From Bacteroidota bacterium (GTDB lineage Bacteria; Bacteroidota; Bacteroidia; Chitinophagales; Chitinophagaceae): a DNA stretch of 64,000 nucleotides. The position numbers and the translations under genes are program-made. Positions 43,909-52,291 of this stretch are shown piece by piece. Position 1 is the first letter of the stretch; the number at the start of each line of letters is the position of its first letter. The notes below the pieces were generated by a model, which ran no database searches, was not told where the DNA came from, and saw nothing but the letters and a program-made list of their open reading frames with translations. The stretch covers positions 62,001 to 126,000 of the forward strand of contig JAFDYF010000068.1 of assembly GCA_018267575.1 (NCBI GenBank), read 5' to 3'.

Positions 43909-44538
43909 ATGAAAGTAACGGCAAAAGAAAATATTTTTAAAAAGATAAGGCAGGCGTTGAGTCAATCAACGCCTATTCCTTTTCCTCAAAATGAAGGGAA
44001 CGATTTTTTTTACCAGCAACCCGGTCAGGAGCTGGAAATAGAATTTGCCCAAAAATTTACCAGCCTACAAGGCAAGTTTATTTTTTGCACCGATAAAAAT
44101 GAATTGCGCTCACAACTTTCCAGCCTCATCAGCCACCATAACTGGAAAGCTGTTTTTTGTAAGGAAGATTCCCTGAAGCAAAGTCTGCAAGGAATCCCAT
44201 TGATCGAAACGGGTTTGAACAACTGCGATGCTTCCATTACTTCTTGTGAGGCATTGATTGCACGCACAGGAAGCATCGTGTTGAGTGCTGCACAGCAAAG
44301 CGGTCGCACGGTAAGCTTGTATGCGCCGGTTCATATTTGCATCGCTTATGCCCACCAGTTGGTTTTTGATATCAGGGAAGGCTTACAGGTTGTGAAGGAT
44401 AAATATAAGGGCAACCTACCCTCGCTCATCAGTTTTGCCTCGGGGCCCAGCCGAACCGCCGATATTGAAAAAACACTGGTAGTGGGCGTACATGGGCCCA
44501 AAGAAGTCTATGTATTTTTGGTCGACGAACAATCTTAA
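43909..44538 (+). CDS. LUD-domain protein (LutC/YkgG family)
   Basis: 209 residues matching the LUD domain: EIEFAQKFTSLQGKFIF near residue 45, ASITSCEALIARTGSIVLSAAQQSGR near 105, YAPVHICIAYAHQLVFDI near 140, and a final SFASGPSRTADIEKTLVVGVHGPKEVYVFLVD block. LutC is part of the LutABC lactate-utilisation complex, but lutA and lutB are absent here, so the role may differ. The start is directly adjacent to the ftsH stop (no gap), suggesting translational coupling. It belongs to the rsfS-ftsH-lpxH run. Confidence 0.88.
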   Translation: MKVTAKENIFKKIRQALSQSTPIPFPQNEGNDFFYQQPGQELEIEFAQKFTSLQGKFIFCTDKNELRSQLSSLISHHNWKAVFCKEDSLKQSLQGIPLIETGLNNCDASITSCEALIARTGSIVLSAAQQSGRTVSLYAPVHICIAYAHQLVFDIREGLQVVKDKYKGNLPSLISFASGPSRTADIEKTLVVGVHGPKEVYVFLVDEQS

Positions 44539-44571
44539 TAGCCAAACTTCTTTATTTATTATTTTTACCTG

Positions 44572-45357
44572 ATGCAAATTCCCCCGGGCAAAAAAATCTA
44601 TTTTCTATCCGACTTTCACTTGGGTGCTCCCAACCTAGCTGCCAGTATCGAAAGGGAAAAACGCATTGTGCAGTTTTTGGGCGAAATAGAAAAAGAGGCA
44701 GCCGAGATATTCATCGTGGGCGACCTTTTCGATTTCTGGTATGAATACCGAAAGGTAGTTCCCAAAGGCTTCACTCGCATTTTAGGTAAACTGGCACAAT
44801 TGACAGATTCAGGAATTAAAGTCCATTTTTATGTTGGCAATCATGATATGTGGATGAGCGGCTATTTCGAGGAAGAACTGAACATCCCGGTATATCATGA
44901 ACCAAAGACATTTGAATGGAACAATAAAAAATTCTATATCGGTCATGGAGATGGCCTTGGCCCGGGCGACCATGGATACAAATTCATAAAAAAAATTTTC
45001 CGGAACCGATTTTGTCAATGGTCATTTGGTGTATTGCCACCTGCCATCGGTATGGGGCTGGCTGATTATTTTAGCCGAAAAAGCCGTGCCGCCACCGGGC
45101 AAACCGACGAGCATTTTCTGGGAGAAGAAAACGAATGGCTCATCATTTATAGCAAGGATATTTTACAAAAGCAGTATTTTGATTATTTCATTTTTGGGCA
45201 TCGGCATTTGCCTATCGATTTTTCACTCTCTAATGACAGCAGATATATCAATTTAGGTGATTGGATTCGTTATTGTACCTATGCGGTCTTCGATGGGGAA
45301 ACGGTGGTACTGAAATCCTGGCTACCCGAAACAGAAAGTAAAATTGTACGAAATTAA
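44572..45357 (+). CDS. lpxH: UDP-2,3-diacylglucosamine diphosphatase, LpxH-like
   Basis: 261 residues of the calcineurin-like metallophosphoesterase fold: YFLSDFHLGAP near residue 12, FIVGDLFDFWYEYR near 48, YVGNHDMWM near 90, IGHGDGLGPGDHGYKF near 125 and FIFGHRHLPIDF near 210. The arrangement matches LpxH, which removes UMP from UDP-diacylglucosamine to make lipid X in lipid A synthesis at the inner membrane. Sequence pattern alone cannot exclude a relative with another substrate. The next gene starts on the base after its stop. Confidence 0.85.
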   Translation: MQIPPGKKIYFLSDFHLGAPNLAASIEREKRIVQFLGEIEKEAAEIFIVGDLFDFWYEYRKVVPKGFTRILGKLAQLTDSGIKVHFYVGNHDMWMSGYFEEELNIPVYHEPKTFEWNNKKFYIGHGDGLGPGDHGYKFIKKIFRNRFCQWSFGVLPPAIGMGLADYFSRKSRAATGQTDEHFLGEENEWLIIYSKDILQKQYFDYFIFGHRHLPIDFSLSNDSRYINLGDWIRYCTYAVFDGETVVLKSWLPETESKIVRN

Positions 45358-46170
45358 ATGCGTTGGCAATTTCTCATATTAATTTTTGGACTCTTCAGCT
45401 TACAACAGGCTAGGGCACAATCAAGCCCTTCTTTTTATTTAAGTAAAACCATCACAGGCGATATCAACGATTTTACCGTCGACAATTCAGGCAATATCTA
45501 TATACTCAGCAAAAACAACCAATTAAAAAAGTTGGATGCAAACGGCGATTCCATTGCTGTATACAACGCCGTTAATATGTATGGCGATATCTATTCCATC
45601 GATGTTTCCAATCCGTTAAAAATACTTCTCTATTACAAGGACTTTACCACCATTGTGGAAGTGGATCGACTGTTGCGTACCCTTGCCACCATTGACCTAC
45701 GAAATCAAGGCATCTTTCAGGTAAGGGCAGTTGGGTTGGCTTATGACAACAATATTTGGATCTATGATGAACTTGATGCCAAATTGAAACGCATCGGCGA
45801 TGACGGTAGCGTGATTGATCAAACCACAGATTTTCGTCAATTGTTCGATTCCGTACCCGACCCCTCCGTGATTATTGACCAAAACGAATTGGTTTATTTA
45901 TATGATATTAATAAAGGCCTCTACGTTTTTGACCATTATGGAACCTTAAAAAAGAAATTATCTTTTACAGGATGGCATGATTTCAATGTGATCGACAAGA
46001 GCATTTTTGGGCACGATGAGGAATATTTTTTTAAATACCAGCTTGGCCAGCTCGATGTACAAAAGGAACCCATTCCCGCTGCTTATTCGGCTGCACTCAA
46101 AATAAAAATTACCCGCTCAGCAATCTACGTGCTCAAAAAAAATATGATCGAGCTTTATTTGCCCCATTGA
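45358..46170 (+). CDS. Exported protein with a beta-propeller-like sequence, unknown function
   Basis: 270 residues with a signal peptide RWQFLILIFGLFSLQQARAQ. The mature part has repeated strands such as DNSGNIYILSKNNQLKKLDANGDSI and the later ELVYLYDINKGLYVFDHYGTLKKKLSF, which resemble NHL/propeller blades, but no specific family is recognised. It has no lipobox, so it is expected in the periplasm. The start directly follows the lpxH stop with no gap, and mscS lies 50 bases downstream behind its own TAAATTTG box. Confidence 0.75.
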   Translation: MRWQFLILIFGLFSLQQARAQSSPSFYLSKTITGDINDFTVDNSGNIYILSKNNQLKKLDANGDSIAVYNAVNMYGDIYSIDVSNPLKILLYYKDFTTIVEVDRLLRTLATIDLRNQGIFQVRAVGLAYDNNIWIYDELDAKLKRIGDDGSVIDQTTDFRQLFDSVPDPSVIIDQNELVYLYDINKGLYVFDHYGTLKKKLSFTGWHDFNVIDKSIFGHDEEYFFKYQLGQLDVQKEPIPAAYSAALKIKITRSAIYVLKKNMIELYLPH

Positions 46171-46192
46171 CCCGGTATTAGCTCAATTGTGA

Positions 46193-46200
46193 TAAATTTG
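46193..46200 (+). promoter_or_regulatory. TAAATTTG -7 box of the mscS gene
   Basis: TAAATTTG ends 19 bases before the ATG at 46220. It would let the channel gene be expressed separately from the upstream run. Confidence 0.5.
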
Positions 46201-46219
46201 CACCCTAGAATTTTTCAGC

Positions 46220-47314
46220 ATGCACAGTTTCTGGGACCAGATCTTTTTAAGCAACCCATTGAGAAAATGGGTGTGGGTTGGTATCGCTATCCTGTTAGCG
46301 CTGGTTTTAAAACGTTTTTTATCCCGTTATTTAGCCAAGGTTTTATACCGCTTGATAAAAAAAGCATCTGGCATTTCCGATAGAAATGCTTTTGTGAATC
46401 TGATTGCAGCCCCCATTTCAACCTTTCTATTTATATTTATTTCTTTTGCCGCTCTAGAAAAACTAAAATTTCCGCTGGAAATCGATTTTGATATTTTTAA
46501 TGTACCGGCCAAGACCATTACCCATCAAATTGCCACTTTCGTTTTTATTATTGGATTTATCTGGCTCCTGTTGCGCAGTATCGATTTCGTGGCAATGATA
46601 CTGGCACAAAAAACCAGCAACAACCACGACCTGAAGGACAACCAATTGGTCGTTTTCTTCCGCGATTTCCTAAAAGCGTTAGTGGGCATTATCGGTGTCC
46701 TCATGGTCCTTTCGGAAGTATTTGATGTGGAAGTTTCCAAATTGACCGCAGGCTTGGGGATTGCAGGCGCGGCCCTCGCCTTGGCGGCCAAGGAAAGTGT
46801 TGAAAACCTGATTGCCTCTTTCATCATCTTTTTTGATAAGCCTTTTACTACAGGCGATTACATCAAAGTGCAAAGCTATTCGGGGAATATCGAAAGAATC
46901 GGTTTACGCAGCACCCGCATCAGAACCGATGGCACCACTTTTGTGACTGTACCGAACAAACAGATGGTGGATAGTATCGTGGATAATATTTCGGAACGTA
47001 CCCAATTAAAAGGGGAAGCCCGATTACAAATTTCCCTCTCCACCTCCCCCGACCAAATGGACCAACTGACGGAGGGCATCAAAAAAATATTGAAAAAGGA
47101 TAAAATCATCAGCTTTACCGTTTTCCTGAACGATATTTCTGTTACGGCATTTGCGGTGAACGTGGACTATTTTATCAGCCTCATGTCCTATGTTGATTTC
47201 ATTAACTTGAAACAGCAGGTAAACCTCGAAATCATCCGTTTGATGGAGAAATTAAATATTGAATTAGCGGGGGAAAGTACTTCGGTAAACTTGGTGAACA
47301 AAACCAACAACTGA
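46220..47314 (+). CDS. MscS-family mechanosensitive channel
   Basis: 364 residues with four to five N-terminal membrane helices. The pore helix TM3 is visible in VSKLTAGLGIAGAALALAAKESVENLIASFIIFFDKPFTTGDYIK, the Ala/Gly-packed pattern of MscS, followed by the beta domain (YSGNIERIGLRSTRIRTDGTTFVTVPN, read in pieces) and a C-terminal alpha/beta vestibule. It releases osmolytes during down-shock at the inner membrane. The stop at 47312-47314 abuts the stop of the opposite MerR gene inside a single TGATCA. Confidence 0.92.
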   Translation: MHSFWDQIFLSNPLRKWVWVGIAILLALVLKRFLSRYLAKVLYRLIKKASGISDRNAFVNLIAAPISTFLFIFISFAALEKLKFPLEIDFDIFNVPAKTITHQIATFVFIIGFIWLLLRSIDFVAMILAQKTSNNHDLKDNQLVVFFRDFLKALVGIIGVLMVLSEVFDVEVSKLTAGLGIAGAALALAAKESVENLIASFIIFFDKPFTTGDYIKVQSYSGNIERIGLRSTRIRTDGTTFVTVPNKQMVDSIVDNISERTQLKGEARLQISLSTSPDQMDQLTEGIKKILKKDKIISFTVFLNDISVTAFAVNVDYFISLMSYVDFINLKQQVNLEIIRLMEKLNIELAGESTSVNLVNKTNN

Positions 47315-47953
47315 TCAGAGGTTGGCCTTCAAATCCAATAAAAAACCCTTGATCTGTTCCAGCTTTTTGATCGCTTCAAAGCGTTCCTGGGTTTTCTTGT
47401 TTTTCTTTAAAAAATCTTTAGCCCCCTCAATGGTGTACTTACGTTGACGTAGCAAATGATAAATAAGGTGTAGGTTTTTTATATCAACCGGCCTAAAATG
47501 CCGGTCGCCTTTCCCATTTTTTTTGGGGTTGATGATATCAAACTCATTCTCCCAATATCTTAATAAAGAATGGTTTACTTTGAACATCTCCGTTACCTCA
47601 CCCATACTATAATACTGCTTTCTAAAAAGCACTTCATCTTCGGGTATGCTTATCAGATCTGCTTCAGCCGCGGTTTGCTTAATGGATTTTCTCCCCCTGG
47701 TCGATTTTGCCTTTTTGGTAATGATAGATATTGTTGCGGGGGATGGCGTTTCCACAAGCGGTTCTTCAATCACCGGAACTTCCTCCACAGTTTGAGCAAC
47801 CTGTTTTAAGGATTTGATACGGATGCCAACATTTACTGGCGCTTCCTCTTTAGATGCCGGAACGGGGGCTTCTTCCGACTTTTTAAAAATCGGTTCCTCC
47901 TCTTTAGAAAGGCCAGCGTCAAAATCAAAAGCGATTTGCGGAAATGTTTTCAT
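47315..47953 (-). CDS. MerR-family transcriptional regulator with a disordered N-terminus
   Basis: 212 residues. The first 100 are rich in Glu, Pro, Ser and Lys and look disordered. Residues about 112-180 hold the MerR winged helix: YYSMGEVTEMFKVNHSLLRYWENEF and the wing DRHFRPVDIKNLHLIYHLLRQRKYTIEGAKDFL-like sequence. There is no cysteine-rich effector domain. The dimer-helix region is short. Its role is unknown. It lies with the M23 peptidase gene on the minus strand, an arrangement also familiar next to alaS in other Bacteroidota. Confidence 0.85.
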   Translation of the reverse strand: MKTFPQIAFDFDAGLSKEEEPIFKKSEEAPVPASKEEAPVNVGIRIKSLKQVAQTVEEVPVIEEPLVETPSPATISIITKKAKSTRGRKSIKQTAAEADLISIPEDEVLFRKQYYSMGEVTEMFKVNHSLLRYWENEFDIINPKKNGKGDRHFRPVDIKNLHLIYHLLRQRKYTIEGAKDFLKKNKKTQERFEAIKKLEQIKGFLLDLKANL

Positions 47954-48105
47954 GATTATTCTAAGGAATCAAAATGTTCTGTTTGGTAAAGATAAGATTG
48001 TTGGGTAAAATTCAGGTTGAAAAATGGGCATATTCAAAAATTAAAAATCTACCTTCCCCTCCAATTTTTAATCCTTTTTCATACTATTTTCAAGCTGATA
48101 TTCCA

Positions 48106-49077
48106 TTAATCAAAGCTCTGATTGCTGGAAGCCGCCAGTTTCAGCAAGCGGTCGTACTGTTCGGGGGTAATATCATTATAAAAATAGTACACGGGATCCA
48201 CTGGATCGCCATTTCGGCGAACTTCATAATGACAATGCGGGCCGGTACTTTTCCCGGTACTCCCTACCCATCCAATCACTTCACCCCTTTTCACTTTTTC
48301 CCCAGCATGAACCTTGATCCGGTACATATGGCCAAACAAGGTTTTATAGCCATAACCATTATTGATCACCACATGATTGCCATATCCATTACCTGTGTTT
48401 CCAGCCGTTTCCACGGTGCCGTTGGCCGTGGCATAAATAGGTGTGCCTTGAGGGGCAGCAAAATCAAGACCGGCGTGAAACTTAGTGGTTTTATATACGG
48501 GATCGATGCGATAGCCAAACCCGGAGGCAATCCGGCTCAGATCCTTATTACTAACCGGCTGGATGGCCGGTGTGCAGGAAAGCATTTGTTCCTTGTTTTT
48601 GATCAAGCTTTCAATTTGGTTATAGGATTTATCCTGAGCTGCAATCCGAGAACCTAGTGTGTTAAGTGTTTTTGCAATGGAAGATGCCAGGTCATCCTCA
48701 TCCATATTTTGCACCAAATGGAGTTCTTCCTGTTTGGCCTGCGCTTTGGCGCGGGCACTATCTGGGATCGGGGTTGCTTCAAAAATTTCGCGGTATACAT
48801 GGTTATCCCTTTTCTCCAGTTCGTTCATCTGCTGCTGCAGCACTTTTATGCGATCGTTCAACACATAGTAATTATCGCTCAGGGAATTGTTACGCTGTAT
48901 AAGCCGTTTTTCATTTGCCGAAGGGAAATATTTATAAGCAATGGAAACAATGATCAGCGCCGTTACCAAGGCCGCTGATATAAAACCGAGCACCCTCAAC
49001 AAGGTAATCCGGAGAGGGGTCTCCAGTTTTTCGTACCGGAGTGTGTTCGTGTTGTAGAAATACTTAATCTTCTTCAT
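48106..49077 (-). CDS. M23-family metallopeptidase with an N-terminal membrane anchor
   Basis: 323 residues. A single membrane helix (residues 27-47) is followed by a coiled coil near 60-90 and 120-170. The C-terminal LytM/M23 domain has FHAGLDFAAPQGTPIYATANG near residue 200, with the first His and Asp zinc ligands, and GPHCHYEVRRNGDPVDP near 280 with the HxH ligand pair. Active-site residues are intact, so it probably cuts peptidoglycan cross-links in the periplasm. It is divergent from alaS and upstream of the MerR gene. Confidence 0.92.
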   Translation of the reverse strand: MKKIKYFYNTNTLRYEKLETPLRITLLRVLGFISAALVTALIIVSIAYKYFPSANEKRLIQRNNSLSDNYYVLNDRIKVLQQQMNELEKRDNHVYREIFEATPIPDSARAKAQAKQEELHLVQNMDEDDLASSIAKTLNTLGSRIAAQDKSYNQIESLIKNKEQMLSCTPAIQPVSNKDLSRIASGFGYRIDPVYKTTKFHAGLDFAAPQGTPIYATANGTVETAGNTGNGYGNHVVINNGYGYKTLFGHMYRIKVHAGEKVKRGEVIGWVGSTGKSTGPHCHYEVRRNGDPVDPVYYFYNDITPEQYDRLLKLAASSNQSFD

Positions 49078-49132
49078 AATAAAAGCGGGCAGGCATAAGG
49101 CTTGGTTTCATACTTAAGAACCCTAATTGCTG

Positions 49133-49140
49133 TACATTTG
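49133..49140 (+). promoter_or_regulatory. TACATTTG box upstream of alaS
   Basis: TACATTTG fits TAnnTTTG on the plus strand and ends about 145 bases before the alaS ATG, which would leave a long leader. Confidence 0.4.
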
Positions 49141-49233
49141 CTGCGCTTTTATAAACCCATGCAAACTTAATACTAAGAGATAGCAGTTCTAAAACCAATA
49201 AGGCATTCGTTGCCTTTTGCAATCGCTGTATCG

Positions 49234-49241
49234 CAAATATA
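49234..49241 (-). promoter_or_regulatory. TATATTTG box upstream of the M23 gene
   Basis: TATATTTG fits TAnnTTTG on the minus strand, about 155 bases before the M23 ATG. It overlaps the transcribed leader predicted for alaS, so the two divergent transcripts would overlap. Confidence 0.4.
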
Positions 49242-49286
49242 ATTCTTAGCAAGCCAACTAACAACCAAAGATTGTTCCATAATATG

Positions 49287-52016
49287 ATGACAAGCGCAGA
49301 GATACGAAAAAAATTTTTGGAATTCTTTCAGTCCAAAGGTCATAGCATTGTGCCTTCCGCACCCATCGTGATCAAAAACGACCCTACTTTACTGTTCACC
49401 AACGCGGGCATGAACCAGTTCAAGGATTATTTTTTGGGGAACAAGAAGCCACCGCACACAAGAGTAGCCGATACCCAAAAATGCCTGAGGGTAAGCGGCA
49501 AGCACAACGATCTGGAAGAGGTGGGCGTGGATACATACCACCATACCATGTTCGAGATGCTGGGCAACTGGAGCTTTGGCGATTATTTTAAAAAAGAAGC
49601 GATCGCATGGAGTTGGGAACTATTGACAGAACAGTATGGACTTGATAAAAACCGCTTATATGTGACCGTTTTTGAGGGAGATAAGAAAGAAGGCCTGCCT
49701 AAAGATGAGGAAGCCTATGATGAATGGAAAAAATGGATACCCGAGGAGCGGATCCTTTTGGGAAACAAAAAGGATAATTTTTGGGAAATGGGCGACACAG
49801 GCCCCTGCGGCCCCTGTACCGAAATACATGTGGATTGCAGGACCGATGAGGAAAGAAAAAAAATAGATGGAAAAACCTTGGTGAACAATGACCATCCCCA
49901 AGTTATTGAGATATGGAACAATGTGTTTATACAATATAACCGGTCAAAAGATAGTAGCCTAGAGCCCTTGCCCGCCAAACATGTGGATACCGGTATGGGA
50001 TTGGAAAGATTGGTGCGTGTGCTGCAGGGCAAGCAGAGCAATTACGATACGGATATATTTACAGGAACCATTAATTCAATATGTCAGTTAGGCAATAAAA
50101 TATATTATTCTTCTCCCCAAAGTATAGAGCAAGAAAACTCAAATATTGCAATGCGGGTAATTTCGGATCATATCCGTGCTGTATCATTTTGTATTGCCGA
50201 TGGTCAATTGCCTTCTAATACAGGGGCTGGCTATGTCGTAAGAAGAATCCTTAGACGTGCCGTTCGGTACGGCTATTCCTATTTAAATATGAATGAACCT
50301 TTCTTCTTCAAATTAGTTCCCATATTAGCTAAACAATTTGAAAATGTTTTTCCAGAATTATTAAGCCAACTCAACTTTGTAGAGACTGTTATTAAAGAAG
50401 AAGAATCATCTTTTTATAGAACCCTTTCATCAGGCATTCGAAAATTCAAGAATTATACTATTGAGGCAAACTCACAACTCTCTGGAGGATATGTAGCTAA
50501 CATTAATGATGATGAGTCTACAAAAAGAGAATACATAGAAACCCAAACTAAATACTTTGAATTGAGAAGCAACAAAATTGTTGCTGGAGAATTTGCTTTT
50601 GAGCTTTATGATACGTTTGGATTTCCAATTGATTTAACAAATTTAATGGCAAGAGAAATTGGGTGGAAAGTTGATATGGGTGCTTTTGAAATTGCATTAC
50701 AAAAACAAAAATCACGTTCCCGTGCAGCCACAGCAATCGATACAGAAGATTGGATCGTGCTGGATGATCAGTCACAAAACCAATTTGTGGGATATGATAG
50801 CTTGGAGACCAAAACCAAGATCATCAAATACCGGAAAGTAAAAGCAAAAGGCAAAGAAGCTTATCAACTGGTATTAGCCTCCACCCCTTTCTATGCTGAA
50901 AGTGGTGGTCAGGTGGGTGATACGGGTGTGTTGACCATTCAGCATTCGCCATTCAACATATTCGATACCAAAAAGGAAAACGATCTGATCATCCATTTTG
51001 CAGAAACACTGCCCGATGATGTGAGTGGTGAGATCATTGCAAAAGTAGATGCGCCCAAACGCAAATCCACGGCCGTTCACCATTCAGCCACCCATTTGTT
51101 GCATGCCGCATTAAGACAGGTATTGGGCAACCATGTGGCACAAAAAGGATCCTTGGTAAATGCCGAGCACCTGCGTTTCGACTTTTCGCATTTTGCCAAA
51201 ATGACCGATGAAGAAATCAGCAAAGTGGAGACCTTGGTAAATGAAAAAATAAGGCAAAACATTCCAGTAGTGATCAAGGAAATGCCCAAGGAGGAAGCAC
51301 TTAAATTGGGGGCAATGGCATTGTTTGGTGAAAAATATGGGGATGTGGTCAGGGTAGTGGTCATGGACCCAAATTATTCGGTGGAACTCTGTGGCGGCAC
51401 CCATGTAGGCGCTACCGGGGAACTTGGTTTTTTTAAGATAGAACACGAAACCGCCGTGGCTGCTGGCGTGCGCCGTATCGAAGCTGTTTGCGGATTAGCG
51501 GCTGAGAAATATGTGAATGAAAAATTGGGACAAATCCAATCTATCAGTGAATCTTTAAAGAACCCAAAAGACATCCATAAATCCATTGAAAACCTATTGA
51601 CCGAAAACAACGAACTAAAAAAACATATTGAGCATCTGGAAGCCAGACAACTGGTAACCGTGCGGAACGAACTTTTGCAGAAAGATGAGATCATCAACCA
51701 AATAAACTTTATCGGCAGCGTGATTGAAGTGTCCTCCGCCGATGCATTAAAAAAGCTTTGCTTTGACCTTAAAAACCATTTGCGCGATTTTGTGGTTGTG
51801 CTTTGTGCCAATATCGGTGGTAAACCCTTTGTAGCCATCAGCATCGCCGATAATGTGTCAGCAGCCAAAAATTTCGATGCCAGCAAAATCATCAAAGAAC
51901 ATATTGCCCCTCTTATTAAAGGCGGCGGTGGCGGTCAAAAAACATTGGCAACCGCCGGCGGCCAAGATGCCAGTAATCTTTCATCAGTGATTGATAAAGT
52001 AAAAAGTTTATTGTAG
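49287..52016 (+). CDS. alaS: Alanyl-tRNA synthetase
   Basis: About 909 residues from ATG 49287 (MTSAEIRKKFLEFFQSKGH); an adjacent ATG at 49284 is possible. It charges tRNA-Ala and clears Ser-tRNA-Ala. Class II core marks are FTNAGMNQFKDYFLG and YHHTMFEMLGNWSFGDYF near residue 90; the editing zinc ligands are in HHSATHLLHA near 597 and ELCGGTHVG near 700. Two oddities: residues about 255-470 come from a markedly AT-richer stretch with an extra segment before AFELYDTFGFPIDLT, and residues about 549-559 (TIQHSPFNIF) come from a CATTCAGCATTCGCC repeat. The editing and catalytic sites look intact. Confidence 0.96.
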   Translation: MTSAEIRKKFLEFFQSKGHSIVPSAPIVIKNDPTLLFTNAGMNQFKDYFLGNKKPPHTRVADTQKCLRVSGKHNDLEEVGVDTYHHTMFEMLGNWSFGDYFKKEAIAWSWELLTEQYGLDKNRLYVTVFEGDKKEGLPKDEEAYDEWKKWIPEERILLGNKKDNFWEMGDTGPCGPCTEIHVDCRTDEERKKIDGKTLVNNDHPQVIEIWNNVFIQYNRSKDSSLEPLPAKHVDTGMGLERLVRVLQGKQSNYDTDIFTGTINSICQLGNKIYYSSPQSIEQENSNIAMRVISDHIRAVSFCIADGQLPSNTGAGYVVRRILRRAVRYGYSYLNMNEPFFFKLVPILAKQFENVFPELLSQLNFVETVIKEEESSFYRTLSSGIRKFKNYTIEANSQLSGGYVANINDDESTKREYIETQTKYFELRSNKIVAGEFAFELYDTFGFPIDLTNLMAREIGWKVDMGAFEIALQKQKSRSRAATAIDTEDWIVLDDQSQNQFVGYDSLETKTKIIKYRKVKAKGKEAYQLVLASTPFYAESGGQVGDTGVLTIQHSPFNIFDTKKENDLIIHFAETLPDDVSGEIIAKVDAPKRKSTAVHHSATHLLHAALRQVLGNHVAQKGSLVNAEHLRFDFSHFAKMTDEEISKVETLVNEKIRQNIPVVIKEMPKEEALKLGAMALFGEKYGDVVRVVVMDPNYSVELCGGTHVGATGELGFFKIEHETAVAAGVRRIEAVCGLAAEKYVNEKLGQIQSISESLKNPKDIHKSIENLLTENNELKKHIEHLEARQLVTVRNELLQKDEIINQINFIGSVIEVSSADALKKLCFDLKNHLRDFVVVLCANIGGKPFVAISIADNVSAAKNFDASKIIKEHIAPLIKGGGGGQKTLATAGGQDASNLSSVIDKVKSLL
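50933..50963 (+). repeat. CATTCAGC/CATTCGCC repeat inside alaS
   Basis: GACCATTCAGCATTCGCCAT and further ATTCAAC continue the CATTCACC repeat type of 9904-10006 and hemC. It encodes TIQHSPFNIF within the alaS editing-domain lead-in, next to GDTGVL. Confidence 0.5.
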
Positions 52017-52197
52017 TTAAGAGAGTCGGGAAGTCGGAAAGACCGGAAGTCAGAAAAGACTGAAAAGTTAGAGAAGTCCGAGAGTGCGTAAGACCGAAAG
52101 TCCGTAAGAGCAAGAGTCATAAAAGCTCTCATTGGAAAGAAATATCACCTTCTTCCGATCTTCCCGACTCTCCGTCTTTCCTGACTTCCCGACTTCT
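52017..52197. repeat. Long imperfect palindrome of the AGTCGGGAAGTC family
   Basis: The left arm (52020-52060, GAGAGTCGGGAAGTCGGAAAG and on) and the right arm (52153-52195, ending in GACTTCCCGACTTC) are inverted copies, with more degenerate AGTCCGAGAGT-type units between. The element starts right at the alaS stop. A related run is at 20960-20990. It may terminate alaS transcription, and it would form a very long hairpin in RNA. Confidence 0.75.
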
Positions 52198-52239
52198 TTT
52201 TTAACATTTCCGAAAGTTTTCGTATTTCAAAAATTCCAT

Positions 52240-52247
52240 TATATTTG
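52240..52247 (+). promoter_or_regulatory. TATATTTG -7 box of the PDZ gene
   Basis: TATATTTG fits TAnnTTTG and ends 44 bases before the ATG at 52292. It lies directly after the alaS repeat. Confidence 0.55.
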
Positions 52248-52291
52248 ATGTACGAAAAAAAACGTAGATTTCATACTTAAATACCAAACAA

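Noticed and set aside
47974-48657. 227-codon frame on the plus strand
   Set aside because: It overlaps the M23 gene in antisense; the M23 motifs and zinc ligands are complete.
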